Counted from the stretch's first letter, positions 14,850 through 24,351 are shown. The stretch: 64,000 bases of DNA from JAKOWB01 sp038363005 (GCA_038363005.1 JBBQBI010000004.1:186001-250000); one strand, 5' to 3'. Notes: generated by a model not told the origin, from the sequence alone. Numbers and translations are program-made.

Positions 14850-16818
14850 AGGCACGGCGGCGGAGGGCGCGTCGCTGGCGCAGCCGGGCGTCGCTGCGTC
14901 GCTGCGTGTGGTCCTGATCAGCCACACGTCGCTGGCGCAGAACAGTGGCATCCAGCTGTTCTACCTGGCCCGCGCCATGACCGAACTTGGCCACGAGTGT
15001 GTTGTGGTGGCCCCCGATGGCACCGCCGGCACCGAGGGCCTGCCGGCGTCGGACTTTGCGGTGCTGAGCTATCAGGCGGCGCGCTCCGGCGCGTGGCCCT
15101 TCGGTGACCAGCGTGGCCCCGACCTGATCTATGCCTGGAGCCCGCGCGAGGCCGTCCAGGTCCTGACCGCGCAGCTGGTCGAGTGCTTCGGCTGCCCCTA
15201 TGTCGTACATCTGGAGGACAACGACCAATTCATCGCGGAACGCCGCCGCGACAGGCCCGTTGGCGCTGGCAGGCCGTTGCCCGGGCTGCGCGGCGGCGAG
15301 CGGCAGCTGCGCGGGTGGCTGGAGCAGCGGCGCGCGCGGGCCTTCATCGATCGCGCGCGGGGCTACACGCTGATCATCGACAAGCTGGCGGAACTGGTGC
15401 CCTCGCGCCGCCCGCAGGTGACCTTCTGGCCAAGCTGCCCACCCGCGATGTTCTACCGCCAGCCACCCGACATGGCGCTGCGGCATTCCCTGGGACTGGC
15501 CGACCAGGACATCGTCATCACCTACAACGGCAATGTGCACGACGCCAACGCTGGTGACATGCGCAGCCTCTATCTGGCGATCCTGTTTCTCAACCGGATC
15601 GGCTTTCCGGCGCGCCTGCTCCGCCTGGGCGATGACACGGTCGATCTGCTGGGGTCCCTCAGTCCGCTGGTCGCGCCCTTCGTGATCAATGTGGGCCGCT
15701 GTCGCTATGACGAGATTCCGCGCCATCTGGCCTTGGCGCGGGTGTTGGTGCAGCCCGGCGAGCCAGGCGCCTTCAACGACTATCGCATCCCCTCCAAGCT
15801 GCCGGAGTTCCTGGCCATGGGTCGGCCGGTGGTGATGCCGGCGACCGGCCTGGCGCGTTGGATGACGGATGGCGAGGACTGCCTGATGCTGCGCACCGGG
15901 TCGGTCGAGGAAATCGGCCGGAGCGTCTCTCGCATCCTGCTGGAACCAGATCTTGAGGCGCGGCTGGCCACCAATGGCCGGCGCTTTTACGACCGGCATC
16001 TCTCTTGGTCGCACGCCGCGAGCAAGGTGCTGGCGCTGTTCCAGAAGTTGGTCAGCCCAGCCGCACCGACCACGGCGGTGACGGCCGGTCGGTCGCCGGT
16101 TGCGGCGGGCCTGGGGACAAGCCGGGCCTGGAGACCGCGTCCGGCCTTTAATGGCAAGCTGGCCTTCGTGCACATTCCAAAGACGGCTGGCACGGCGCTC
16201 AAGCAGGCGATTGCGCGGGACATTCCAGACGGCGAACTGTTCAAGGTCTGGTCGCCGCGCTTCGGCGGCGATGCGGAATGGAACGAGTTCCCCGCCGTGC
16301 CGCGCGAAGAGGTGCTGAGCCGTCGCGCGATCCTGGGCCATGCGACCGGCCGGGCGATGGTCGACAAGCTGGCGGGCGTGCGCGAGCGCTACTTCCTGTT
16401 CAGCGTGGTGCGCGACCCCCTGGAACGGGCTCTCTCGCTCTATTCCTTCGTGCGCGCCTCACCGCGACACCCGGATCACCAGGCCTTTCTCGACATGTCG
16501 CCGGAGCACTACCTGGAGAGCTACTACTCGCCCAACCAGCTTTGCTGGTGGCTGAGCAGCAGCAGCTCGGCCGGCGAGGCCATGGGGTTCATCACCGCCA
16601 ACTTCGACGCCGTGGTGACGGTTGACCAGCTGGACCAGCTGCTGCGGTTGATCGCCGACCTGGGCCATCCCGTCGGGCCCTTGAAGCAGGCCAATGTGAC
16701 GCGCCAGCGGCTGCGCGCCGAGGCCCTGGATCCGGCGGTGCTGCGGCGCTTTGAGGACCGCAACCTTGACGACCGCGCGCTCTTCGCCTCGCTGCAACGC
16801 GAACCGATGATCCTCTAG
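14827..16818 (+). CDS. Glycosyltransferase fused to a sulfotransferase
   Basis: A 663-residue fusion. Residues about 25-415 form a GT4-like glycosyltransferase (ISHTSLAQNSGIQLFYLARA at the N-terminus; NDYRIPSKLPEFLAMGRPVV at about 318-337 as the donor-binding half). After a Pro/Ala-rich linker, residues 445-663 are a PAPS-dependent sulfotransferase of the Sulfotransfer_2 type: HIPKTAGT at 449-456 is the 5-prime-phosphosulfate loop and FSVVRDPLERALSLYSF at about 523-540 the 3-prime-phosphate site. The ATG at 14827 lies inside the preceding gene, 15 bases after AAGGAGG. Joining sugar transfer and sulfation in one chain suggests a sulfated surface or secreted glycan. No PAPS synthesis genes lie nearby. 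Confidence 0.85.
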   Translation: MVLSLRDRGTAAEGASLAQPGVAASLRVVLISHTSLAQNSGIQLFYLARAMTELGHECVVVAPDGTAGTEGLPASDFAVLSYQAARSGAWPFGDQRGPDLIYAWSPREAVQVLTAQLVECFGCPYVVHLEDNDQFIAERRRDRPVGAGRPLPGLRGGERQLRGWLEQRRARAFIDRARGYTLIIDKLAELVPSRRPQVTFWPSCPPAMFYRQPPDMALRHSLGLADQDIVITYNGNVHDANAGDMRSLYLAILFLNRIGFPARLLRLGDDTVDLLGSLSPLVAPFVINVGRCRYDEIPRHLALARVLVQPGEPGAFNDYRIPSKLPEFLAMGRPVVMPATGLARWMTDGEDCLMLRTGSVEEIGRSVSRILLEPDLEARLATNGRRFYDRHLSWSHAASKVLALFQKLVSPAAPTTAVTAGRSPVAAGLGTSRAWRPRPAFNGKLAFVHIPKTAGTALKQAIARDIPDGELFKVWSPRFGGDAEWNEFPAVPREEVLSRRAILGHATGRAMVDKLAGVRERYFLFSVVRDPLERALSLYSFVRASPRHPDHQAFLDMSPEHYLESYYSPNQLCWWLSSSSSAGEAMGFITANFDAVVTVDQLDQLLRLIADLGHPVGPLKQANVTRQRLRAEALDPAVLRRFEDRNLDDRALFASLQREPMIL

Positions 16819-16833
16819 TTTGCCACTGCAAAC

Positions 16834-17739
16834 TCAGCGCGCGCGCTTCAGGTAGGTCTCGCGATACACGATGTAGAGGCCGCTGGCGATCACCAGGGCG
16901 GAGCCCAGCCAAACCGAGAGGCCCGGGATGTCCTGCCAGACGAAGTAGCCGATGCCGACGCTCCAGAGCATGGCGCTGTACTCGAAGGGCATGATCAACC
17001 CGACCTCGCCCTGGCGGAAGGCCTCGGTCATGAAGAGCTGCGCCGTGCCACCCAGCAGTCCAAGCAGGATCAGCAAGCCGAGGTCGGTGAGGTCCGGCGT
17101 GACCCACTGCCAGGGCAGGAAGCAGGCGGAGACCAGGGTGGTGCAGAGCGTGAAGTAGAAGACGATGGCGACATTGGCCTCGGTCCGGGCCAGGCGGCGG
17201 ACCGAGATCGCGGCGACGGCATAGAACACCGTGGCGGCCAGGGCGAAGAGCGCGCCGCTCTGCAGCAGGCCGGGACCCGGCTGCACGATCACTAGGACGC
17301 CGGCGAAGCCCACCAGGCAGGCGGTCCAGCGCCGCACACCTACCTTCTCGCCCAGCAGCGGCACCGACAGCGCGGTGATGAAGATCGGCGCGGCGAAGCC
17401 GATGGCGATGGCGTCGGCCAGCGGCATGACGCTGTAGGAGTAGAAGAAGCCGGCCATCGCGCTCAACCCTGCCAGGCAACGCAGCAGGTGCGCCCAGGGC
17501 TTGCGCGTGACCACGGCGGCACGCCAGGCGCCGCCGCGGAACAGCACGATCGACAGCGGGATGAAGGCGAAGAACGAGCGGAAAAACACCAGCTGCATGG
17601 TCGGGTAGCCGGCGCCGCCAAGCCACTTGATGAAGCCGTCCATGATGGTGAAGAGCGCCACCGCCGTGGCCATGCAGACGATGGCGCGACCCGGCGAGGA
17701 ACCAGGAGCGGCGAGGGTGGGAACGGCGGTAACGGCCAT
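16834..17739 (-). CDS. EamA/DMT-superfamily permease
   Basis: A 301-residue inner-membrane protein with about ten transmembrane helices arranged as two EamA repeats (first repeat from ALFTIMDGFIKWLGG, second from FALAATVFYAVAAISVRRLA). Family members export amino acids, nucleosides or other metabolites, or transport S-adenosylmethionine; specificity cannot be read from sequence. The ATG at 17739 follows CAGGTC. It converges with the glycosyltransferase-sulfotransferase gene 15 bases away and is not obviously part of that cassette. Confidence 0.9.
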   Translation of the reverse strand: MAVTAVPTLAAPGSSPGRAIVCMATAVALFTIMDGFIKWLGGAGYPTMQLVFFRSFFAFIPLSIVLFRGGAWRAAVVTRKPWAHLLRCLAGLSAMAGFFYSYSVMPLADAIAIGFAAPIFITALSVPLLGEKVGVRRWTACLVGFAGVLVIVQPGPGLLQSGALFALAATVFYAVAAISVRRLARTEANVAIVFYFTLCTTLVSACFLPWQWVTPDLTDLGLLILLGLLGGTAQLFMTEAFRQGEVGLIMPFEYSAMLWSVGIGYFVWQDIPGLSVWLGSALVIASGLYIVYRETYLKRAR

Positions 17740-17849
17740 GGTGACCTGCTGTTGTCAGCGGCCAATCTACTGCCCGGCCCGGCCAGCCAGCAGTGTCGCC
17801 GTTGCAGCCCTCCCGCGCGAGCCCCGCAGGGTGGGGCGGCTGGCGCGGC

Positions 17850-18866
17850 CTATTGCAGGAACATGATGTCCAGGCTGCCTTCGGCCGGCAGGTCGGTCAG
17901 CTCGGCCCGGTAGCGGCCGTCGTCGCCCAGCTTGACCTTGATCTTCGGCGGCAGGCAGAAGGCCGCGCGGCCCGGGCCGGGGTCGACGATCAGCAGCACC
18001 TTGGCGAAGCGGTGTGGCCAGGGCCCGCTAGCCCAGAGGTACGACAGGTCGATCATGTCGATGTCGGCATAGGCGTTGCCCGCCGCTTGTTCGCTCGACT
18101 GGCCGTTGGCCTCCAGCTCGGCCACCTTGGCCTCCGACCGCCGCTTGATCTGCTGACGCACCCAGGCCAGCAGGCCCTCCTGGTCGTCGGCGCAATAGGC
18201 CGTCAGGTGTGCCAGGTCCTCCAGCAGCTCGTCGCCCGGCAGGCGGTCGATGGCGTGGCCGGGATAGGGGTGATAGGTCAGGGTCACCGTGGCGCTGCTG
18301 CGCGGCGCCAGCTCGATGCGCCAGATCGGCGCCACCTGCAGGTCCCAGCCGGTCGGGTCGATCTCCACCCCGGCGTCGACCAGGGCTTTCTGCATGGCGC
18401 GGGCGCGGTCCCGCGGCTGCGCGTTCAACCCGCCGCTGGCCAGGGCCCGCAAGTCGATGCCGGCGGCGCGCAGGATTTCCGTTACATCGCGCTCGTGCAT
18501 GAAAACGCGGATGCGGACATCGGCCAGCTCCAGCGTCTTGCCGTCCTGCGTCACCTCGGCGTCGGAAAAGGCCTCGGCCAGCGGCGGTCCGTCGCCCAGG
18601 CCGTGGATCTCGGCCGGGATCGGGAAGCCGACCGCCAGCTTGCGCCGCACCTCGGCGCCGTTGAACAGCAGGTAGGTCGCCTTGACCTGCCCCGGCGACA
18701 GCGTGATCACCAGGCGCTCGATGCCCAGCGCCGGTGCGTCCGGAATGTCGAGCGCGCCCGAGGGGATGCCCAGCCACTCGCGCGGCTCCGCCGCCACTGC
18801 CCGCAGTCCCGCGCCACCTCCACCCAGGGTCAGCAGCAGGAGCAGCAGGGCAGCCGGCCGGCGCAT
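17850..18866 (-). CDS. DUF4424 family exported protein
   Basis: A 338-residue protein with a clear signal peptide (MRRPAALLLLLLTLGG to AVAAEP). The mature part matches the DUF4424 pattern: VKATYLLFNGAEVRRKLAVGFP, VRIRVFMHERDVTE, SSATVTLTYHPYPG and the C-terminal LLIVDPGP segment. Most family members are periplasmic or surface-associated and uncharacterised. It is followed on the same strand, 4 bases from the start, by the ABC-F gene upstream (18871 onward), so the two may be co-transcribed with ABC-F first. Confidence 0.82.
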   Translation of the reverse strand: MRRPAALLLLLLTLGGGGAGLRAVAAEPREWLGIPSGALDIPDAPALGIERLVITLSPGQVKATYLLFNGAEVRRKLAVGFPIPAEIHGLGDGPPLAEAFSDAEVTQDGKTLELADVRIRVFMHERDVTEILRAAGIDLRALASGGLNAQPRDRARAMQKALVDAGVEIDPTGWDLQVAPIWRIELAPRSSATVTLTYHPYPGHAIDRLPGDELLEDLAHLTAYCADDQEGLLAWVRQQIKRRSEAKVAELEANGQSSEQAAGNAYADIDMIDLSYLWASGPWPHRFAKVLLIVDPGPGRAAFCLPPKIKVKLGDDGRYRAELTDLPAEGSLDIMFLQ

Positions 18867-18870
18867 GGGC

Positions 18871-20757
18871 TTAGGCGCCTTCCAGCGCGCTTTGCGCCGT
18901 CAGCCATTGTTCCTCGGTGGTGGTGATGGCGGTGGCGATGTCGGCCAGCTTCAGCTGCAGCTCGGCCACCGCCATCTTCGGCCCCTTGTAGAGCGCCGGA
19001 TCGGCCAGCCGCCGTTCGAGAATCTCGCGCGCGGCGTTCAACTTGGCCAGGCGCTCCTCGGCGGCGGCGATGGCGCGGCGCAGGTCGTTGCCGGGTGGCC
19101 GCGCCGGCGGGCGCTTGGGTTCGCGAACGGCCTGGGAGGGGTTGCCGTTGCGCTCGCGCCGCGCCTGCTTCTCCTCACGCCGCTCGGCCATCACCAGCTT
19201 GCGATAGTCGTCCAGGTCGCCGTCGAAGGCCTTCACCGTGCCGTCGGCCACCAGCCACAGGCGGTCGGCGGCCAGCTCCAGCAGGTGCGGGTCGTGGCTG
19301 ACCAGCAGCACGGCTCCCTCGTACTGATTCAGCGCCTGCACCAGCGCCTGGCGGGCGTCGATGTCCAGGTGGTTGGTCGGCTCGTCGAGCAGCAGGATGT
19401 GCGGTGCCTCGCGGGTGCAGAGCGCGAAGAGCAGTCGCGCCTTCTCACCGCCCGACAGCTTGCCGACCGGCGTCTCCACCTTGATGGCGTCGAAGCCGAA
19501 GCGCGCCAGGTGCGAGCGGTGCTTGCCCTGCGGCGCCTTGGGATCGGCGCGCTCCATCAGCAGCAGCGGCGTCGCCTCCAGGTCCAGCTCCTCGGTCTGG
19601 TCCTGCGCGAAGTAGCCGACTTTCATGCGGCCGGGCTTGACGATCTGCCCGGACAGCGGCGCCAGGCGCCCGGCGATCAGCTTCATGAAGGTGGACTTGC
19701 CGTTACCGTTGGCACCCAGCAGGCCGATGCGGTCGTCGGGGTCGAGGCGCAGGGTCAGGTTCTTCAGCACCGGCTTGCCGGGCTCATAGCCGGCTTGCAC
19801 GTGATCCAGCGCCAGCAGCGGCGGCGACAGCTCGTCGGGGCTGGGGAAGGTGAAGGTGGTGGTGCGTTGCTCGACCACCGAGGCAATTGGCTCCATGCGC
19901 TCCAGCGCCTTGATGCGCGACTGCGCCTGGCGCGCCTTCGAGGCCTTGTAGCGGAAGCGGTCGATGAAGGACTGGATGTGCTTGCGCTGGGCAATCTGGC
20001 GCTGCGCCATGGCCGACTGGCGCTCCATGCGCTCGCGCCGGGTCCGCTCGAAGGTGTCGTAGTTGCCGTTGTAGCTGACCAGCTTGCGCTCCTCCAGGTG
20101 GACGATGCGCTGGCAGACGTTGTTCAGCAACGTGCGATCGTGGCTGATCAGCAGGATGGTGCCCTGGTAGCTCTTCAGGAAGCCTTCCAGCCAGATGGTC
20201 GCCTCTAGGTCCAGGTGGTTGGTCGGCTCGTCCAGCAGCAGCAGGTCGGGGCGGGCGAACAGTAATCCGGCCAGCGCCACGCGCATGCGCCAGCCACCCG
20301 ACAGCTCGCTGGCCGGGCGGGCCTGCTGCTCGGTAGAGAAGCCGAGGCCGGCCAGGATGCGGGCGGCACGCGCCGGCGCCGCCTCGGAGCCGATGGCGAT
20401 CAGGCGCTCGTGGATCTCGGCCAGGTGAAAGCCGTCATGCGCCTCATCCTGCTCGGCCAGTTCGAGTTCGGCCAGCAGGCGGCTGCGCTCCTCGTCGGCG
20501 GCCAGCACGATGTCGATCAGTGGTTCTGGGCCGTTGGGGGCGTCCTGCCGCACCCGGCCGATGCGCCAGCCGCCAGTGATCGAAAGGTTGCCGCGGTCGG
20601 GCTGGACCTCGCCGCCGATCAGGCGGAACAGCGTGGTCTTGCCGGCGCCGTTCGGCCCGACCAGGCCAACGCGCTCGCCACGCGAAATGGTGACGGAGGC
20701 GCCTTCGAGCAAAGCTCGGCCGGCGATCCGCAGGGTAAGGTCGGTTATCTGCAACAT
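18871..20757 (-). CDS. ABC-F family ATPase (ribosome-associated type)
   Basis: A 628-residue soluble protein with two ABC domains and no membrane segment. First Walker A GPNGAGKTT at residues 34-42, signature ELSGGWRMR, Walker B LLLDEPTNHLDLEAT; second Walker A GANGNGKST, signature KLSGGEKAR, Walker B LLLDEPTNHLDID. The linker between the two carries the long charged helical pair expected in ABC-F translation factors, and the C-terminal 90 residues are coiled-coil-like, as in Uup/YheS types. The start MLQITDLTLRIAGRALL is family-typical; an ATG at 20769 adds four residues. Neither start has a good ribosome binding site. Confidence 0.93.
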   Translation of the reverse strand: MLQITDLTLRIAGRALLEGASVTISRGERVGLVGPNGAGKTTLFRLIGGEVQPDRGNLSITGGWRIGRVRQDAPNGPEPLIDIVLAADEERSRLLAELELAEQDEAHDGFHLAEIHERLIAIGSEAAPARAARILAGLGFSTEQQARPASELSGGWRMRVALAGLLFARPDLLLLDEPTNHLDLEATIWLEGFLKSYQGTILLISHDRTLLNNVCQRIVHLEERKLVSYNGNYDTFERTRRERMERQSAMAQRQIAQRKHIQSFIDRFRYKASKARQAQSRIKALERMEPIASVVEQRTTTFTFPSPDELSPPLLALDHVQAGYEPGKPVLKNLTLRLDPDDRIGLLGANGNGKSTFMKLIAGRLAPLSGQIVKPGRMKVGYFAQDQTEELDLEATPLLLMERADPKAPQGKHRSHLARFGFDAIKVETPVGKLSGGEKARLLFALCTREAPHILLLDEPTNHLDIDARQALVQALNQYEGAVLLVSHDPHLLELAADRLWLVADGTVKAFDGDLDDYRKLVMAERREEKQARRERNGNPSQAVREPKRPPARPPGNDLRRAIAAAEERLAKLNAAREILERRLADPALYKGPKMAVAELQLKLADIATAITTTEEQWLTAQSALEGA

Positions 20758-20922
20758 GGCGCGGGGCATAACACAGGCGGCGCGCGGCTGTCATGCCGCA
20801 GGCCGTCGCGGGCCTGCCCGCCCCCTCGGGGGCTTGCCGGGCCGGGGCGGCGTGGTGTAAGCACCGGCCGCCTTTCAAATCGGCTGCGCCGCGACCCCGC
20901 GGGCGCTCAGCAGGAGATCAAC

Positions 20923-21345
20923 ATGACGACCGAGCGCACCCTTTCCATCATCAAGCCCGACGGCACCCAGCGGAACCTGACCGGCCAGATCAATGCCCGC
21001 TTCGAGACCGCCGGCCTGCGTATCGTCGCGCAGAAGCGCCTGTGGCTGAGCCGCAAGCAGGCCGAGGGCTTCTATGCCGTGCACGCCGCGCGGCCCTTCT
21101 TCGGCGAGCTCTGTGACTTCATGTGCTCGGGCCCGGTCGTGGTCCAGGTGCTGGAGGGCGAGGGCGCCATCGCCAAGAACCGCGCGGTGATGGGCGCGAC
21201 CGACCCGAAGAAGGCCGAGCCCGGCACCATCCGCCGCGACTTCTCGCCCTCGATCGGCGAGAACACGGTGCATGGTTCCGACGCGCCGGAGACCGCGGCC
21301 AACGAGATCGCCTACTTCTTCGCCCAGACCGAAATCGTCGGCTAA
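20923..21345 (+). CDS. ndk: Nucleoside diphosphate kinase
   Basis: A 140-residue enzyme that balances NTP and dNTP pools through a phosphohistidine intermediate. The active-site block is ENTVHGSDAPETA with the catalytic His at about residue 117, and the N-terminal TERTLSIIKPDGTQRN is diagnostic. The ATG at 20923 follows CAGGAGA. It is divergent from the ABC-F gene, with about 165 bases between that include a GC-rich dyad (GCCCCCTCGGGGGC near 20820), and convergent with the MFS gene, 6 bases after its stop. Confidence 0.98.
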   Translation: MTTERTLSIIKPDGTQRNLTGQINARFETAGLRIVAQKRLWLSRKQAEGFYAVHAARPFFGELCDFMCSGPVVVQVLEGEGAIAKNRAVMGATDPKKAEPGTIRRDFSPSIGENTVHGSDAPETAANEIAYFFAQTEIVG

Positions 21346-21351
21346 GCAGCT

Positions 21352-22920
21352 TCAGCGCAGCCGGGCGTAGTCCGGCGCGCCGACCACCCCGGCGGCGGCC
21401 GCTTCCTCGGCCGCCAGCTCGGCCTGCGGTTCCGCGCGCAGGGTGGCGGCCAGCGGGATCTCCTTGAGGAACCAGCTGAGCGCGAAGGCCAGCACCGAGG
21501 CGCCCGCGGCGACCAGGAAGACCGGGTGCAGCGCCTCGACGAAAGCGCTCATCACTAGCTCGCGCTTGGCAGGCGGCAGCGCGCCGATGGCGCTGGCGCT
21601 GAAGGCCGCGCCGCCGCCGGGCAGGGCGCCGCCCAAGGCGCCGGACAGGCGGTTGGCGAAGATGGCGCCAAACACCGCGACACCGATCGAGCCGCCGATC
21701 TGGCGGAACAGCGTGGTGCCGGCAGTGGCGACGCCCAGCATCTCGCGCGGCGCGGCATTCTGTACCGCGGTGATGCTGACGCTGCTGACCGGCCCGATGC
21801 CGATTCCGGTGATGAACATGTAGGCGCCGAGCGCCCAAGGGTCGGTCTTCGCCGTCAGCAGCGACAGCAGCAGCAGGCCCAGGATCAGCAGCGCGGTGGC
21901 GGCGATCGGCATCCAGCGATAGCGCCCAGTGCGGCTCATCACCTGGCCGGCCAGCACCGAGGCGCCAAGGATGCCGGCCATCATCGGCAGCAGGCTGAGT
22001 CCGGATTCGGTCGGACTCAGCCCCCGCACCACCTGCAGGAAAAGCGGCAGGAAGGCGATGCAGCCGAACATCGCGAAGCCGACGATGAAGCCGATACCAT
22101 TGGTCACCAGGAAGGTGTTGTCGCGGAACAGGCTGAGCGGCAGCAGCGGCGCGGTGGCGCGCGCCTCGACGAAAACGAAAAGGGCGAGCAGCAGGATCGT
22201 CAGGGCGATCAGCGCGAGGATGGTTGGCGAGCTCCAGGGAAAGCTGCCGCCACCCAGGCTGGTGAAGAGCACCAGCGCCGACAGGCTACTGGCCAGCAGG
22301 GCGGCGCCCAGGTAGTCGATCTTGGCCTGGCGCCGTACGGGCGACGTCTTCAGCGCCACGGCGATGACGCCCAACGCCAGCAGGCCGATCGGCAGGTTGA
22401 CGAAGAAGATCCAGGGCCAGGAAAGCTGCTCGACCAGGAAGCCGCCGAGCAGCGGCCCGACGATGGTGGCGACGCCAAAGACGCCAGCGAAGAGGCCTTG
22501 GATGCGGCCGCGCTGGCGCGGCGGAATGACGTCGCCGATGATCGCCATGGCCACCACCATCAGTCCGCCGCCGCCCAGTCCCTGCAGTGCGCGCGCGGCG
22601 ATCAGGAAGACCATGGAATTGGCGAAGCCGCAAAGCGTGGCGCCGGCCAGAAAGATCACGATGGCAACCTGCAGCACGACCTTGCGGCCGTAGAGATCAC
22701 CCAGCTTGCCGTAGACCGGCGCCACCACAGTGGAGGCCAGCAGATAGGAGGTGACCACCCAGCTCAGGTGGTCCAGCCCGCCAAGCTCGCCGACGATGGT
22801 GGGCAGCGCGGTCGAGACAATGGTCTGGCCAAGCGAGGCCAGCAGCAGCGTCGCGGCGATGGCGCCGATGATGAGGCCGACCGGTTGGTGCGGCGTTGGC
22901 GAAGGCTCGGTCGCTGCCAT
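21352..22920 (-). CDS. MFS drug/proton antiporter, DHA2 (14-TMS) type
   Basis: A 522-residue inner-membrane transporter. The LGQTIVSTALPTIVGELGG segment and the following SYLLASTVVAPVYGKLGDLYGRK loop are the motif C/motif A hallmarks of EmrB/QacA-type multidrug efflux pumps, and the hydrophobic pattern fits 14 helices. No partner membrane-fusion protein is adjacent, so it may act alone like QacA. No regulator is adjacent. Substrate is unknown. Confidence 0.92.
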   Translation of the reverse strand: MAATEPSPTPHQPVGLIIGAIAATLLLASLGQTIVSTALPTIVGELGGLDHLSWVVTSYLLASTVVAPVYGKLGDLYGRKVVLQVAIVIFLAGATLCGFANSMVFLIAARALQGLGGGGLMVVAMAIIGDVIPPRQRGRIQGLFAGVFGVATIVGPLLGGFLVEQLSWPWIFFVNLPIGLLALGVIAVALKTSPVRRQAKIDYLGAALLASSLSALVLFTSLGGGSFPWSSPTILALIALTILLLALFVFVEARATAPLLPLSLFRDNTFLVTNGIGFIVGFAMFGCIAFLPLFLQVVRGLSPTESGLSLLPMMAGILGASVLAGQVMSRTGRYRWMPIAATALLILGLLLLSLLTAKTDPWALGAYMFITGIGIGPVSSVSITAVQNAAPREMLGVATAGTTLFRQIGGSIGVAVFGAIFANRLSGALGGALPGGGAAFSASAIGALPPAKRELVMSAFVEALHPVFLVAAGASVLAFALSWFLKEIPLAATLRAEPQAELAAEEAAAAGVVGAPDYARLR

Positions 22921-22974
22921 GACGGGACCCGATGCTGTTTCCAGCCATAACGCAGCGACGGCGAAAGGGGTCCG

Positions 22975-23589
22975 CTACAGCACCACCAGCCGATCCGCCA
23001 GCTCGTTGCGGTCGTTCGGCAGGCGGGGCAAGGCCTGGGCCAGGCGCTCGGCCAGGAAGTTGAGCGTCACCGCGAAGCCGCCGTCGAGATCGCCCTGCTT
23101 GAGCTGCTCGGTGAAAACCTCCACCGCGCGCTGCCAGGTATCCTCGGGCAGGGCGAGCGCCGCCGCCTCGTCGGCCAGGATCTCGACATGGCGCTCGGCC
23201 AGGGCGACGAACAGCAGCACGCCGCCGCGCGTGCCGGTGCGGTGCAGCCCCAGGCGCGTGAAGGTCGCCTGCGCCAGCGTGGTGGCCGCCGCCGTTCGCT
23301 GGCGGCGCGACAGCAGCGCCCGGGTCGCCGCCGGCCAGAGGTAGACCAGGGTGGTCAGCAGCAGGATGGCGGCCTGCGCCAGATAGAGGCGGGGAAAATC
23401 ACGCACCAGGCCACTGGCCCAGAGCACGCCGGGAACCGCCAGTGCCACCAGCCCGCCCGCCAGCGCCAGCCCGGCGCCGGGGCGGCTGGCACGCCGCGCC
23501 ACCACGGTGACAAACTCAGCCCGGGTGCGCGATTCCGCTTCGGCGACACGCCGGGCCAGCAGTTCCTGGAAGGCGGTGGTGAATTCCAT
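22975..23589 (-). CDS. TPM-domain membrane protein
   Basis: A 204-residue protein. The N-terminal part (AEFVTVVARRAS) precedes two hydrophobic segments (about residues 40-60 and 70-90). The C-terminal half contains LLFVALAERHVEILADE and WQRAVEVFTEQLKQGDLDGG, which match the TPM (YgcG-like) domain. It lies two bases after the larger TPM gene, and the two presumably work together; the pair with LemA is seen in many bacteria. Function is not established beyond a suspected role in membrane protein or photosystem-like repair in homologues. Confidence 0.85.
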   Translation of the reverse strand: MEFTTAFQELLARRVAEAESRTRAEFVTVVARRASRPGAGLALAGGLVALAVPGVLWASGLVRDFPRLYLAQAAILLLTTLVYLWPAATRALLSRRQRTAAATTLAQATFTRLGLHRTGTRGGVLLFVALAERHVEILADEAAALALPEDTWQRAVEVFTEQLKQGDLDGGFAVTLNFLAERLAQALPRLPNDRNELADRLVVL

Positions 23590-23591
23590 GG

Positions 23592-24341
23592 CTACCAGTG
23601 CCCTGAGGCGCCACCGCCCCCGAAGGAACCGCCGCCGCCACTGAAACCACTACTCCCACTGCTACTGGAGCCACCGCTGGAGAAGCTGCGCCGCGTCGTG
23701 CTGCCGCTCGTTGTCGTGCGACTGCCGCCGCGACCGCGCCCCCGGGCGTGGGCCAGGCCAAAGAGGAACAGGCCGCCATAGCCCAGCGCGATCAGCGCGA
23801 CGACAACGGCGCCCAGTGTCTCGTTGGCGTTGCCCTGGTCTTCCGGGGGTGGCAGATAGCCGCCGCCCAGTGCCGCGAGGATCGCCTGGGTGCCGCGCAC
23901 CACGCCGCCCTCCAGGTCGCCGGCCTTGAAGGCGGGAATGATCTCGCGCTCGATGATCAGTTTCGTGGTGGCATCGGTGAGCGAGGCCTCCAGGCCATAG
24001 CCGACCTCGATGCGCACGGCGCGCTCGTTGGGCGCGACGATCAGGATGACACCGTTGTTCGCGCCCTCCTGACCGATGCCCCAGGCACGTCCCAGGCGTA
24101 GGCCGTAGTCGGCGATGTCGTAGCCGCGCAGCGAGGACAGCGTCACCACGACGACCTGATTGGTGGTGGCCGACTCATGCCCCGCCAGCAGGTCGATCAG
24201 CTGCGTCTCAGTGGCCGGCGAGAGGATCTCCGCCTCGTCGACCACGCGGCCGGAGAGATCGGGGAAGACGTTGTCCTGCGCCGCCGCCGGCAGCGCGATA
24301 AGCAGCAGCGTCAGCAGAGGGACCAGCGGCCGGCGCAGCAT
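23592..24341 (-). CDS. Exported TPM-domain protein (YgcG family)
   Basis: A 249-residue protein with a signal peptide (MLRRPLVPLLTLLLIALPAA), a TPM domain (FPDLSGRVVDEAEILSPATE, VLIVAPNERAVRIEVGYGLE-type core, DLEGGVVRGTQAILAAL), one transmembrane helix near residue 200, and a Gly/Ser-rich tail ending GGASGHW, the classic YgcG architecture. The ATG at 24341 has AGGGGGCGGGGG immediately upstream; longer frames run into lemA. It sits 10 bases after lemA in the same operon. Confidence 0.9.
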   Translation of the reverse strand: MLRRPLVPLLTLLLIALPAAAQDNVFPDLSGRVVDEAEILSPATETQLIDLLAGHESATTNQVVVVTLSSLRGYDIADYGLRLGRAWGIGQEGANNGVILIVAPNERAVRIEVGYGLEASLTDATTKLIIEREIIPAFKAGDLEGGVVRGTQAILAALGGGYLPPPEDQGNANETLGAVVVALIALGYGGLFLFGLAHARGRGRGGSRTTTSGSTTRRSFSSGGSSSSGSSGFSGGGGSFGGGGASGHW

Positions 24342-24351
24342 CCCCCGCCCC

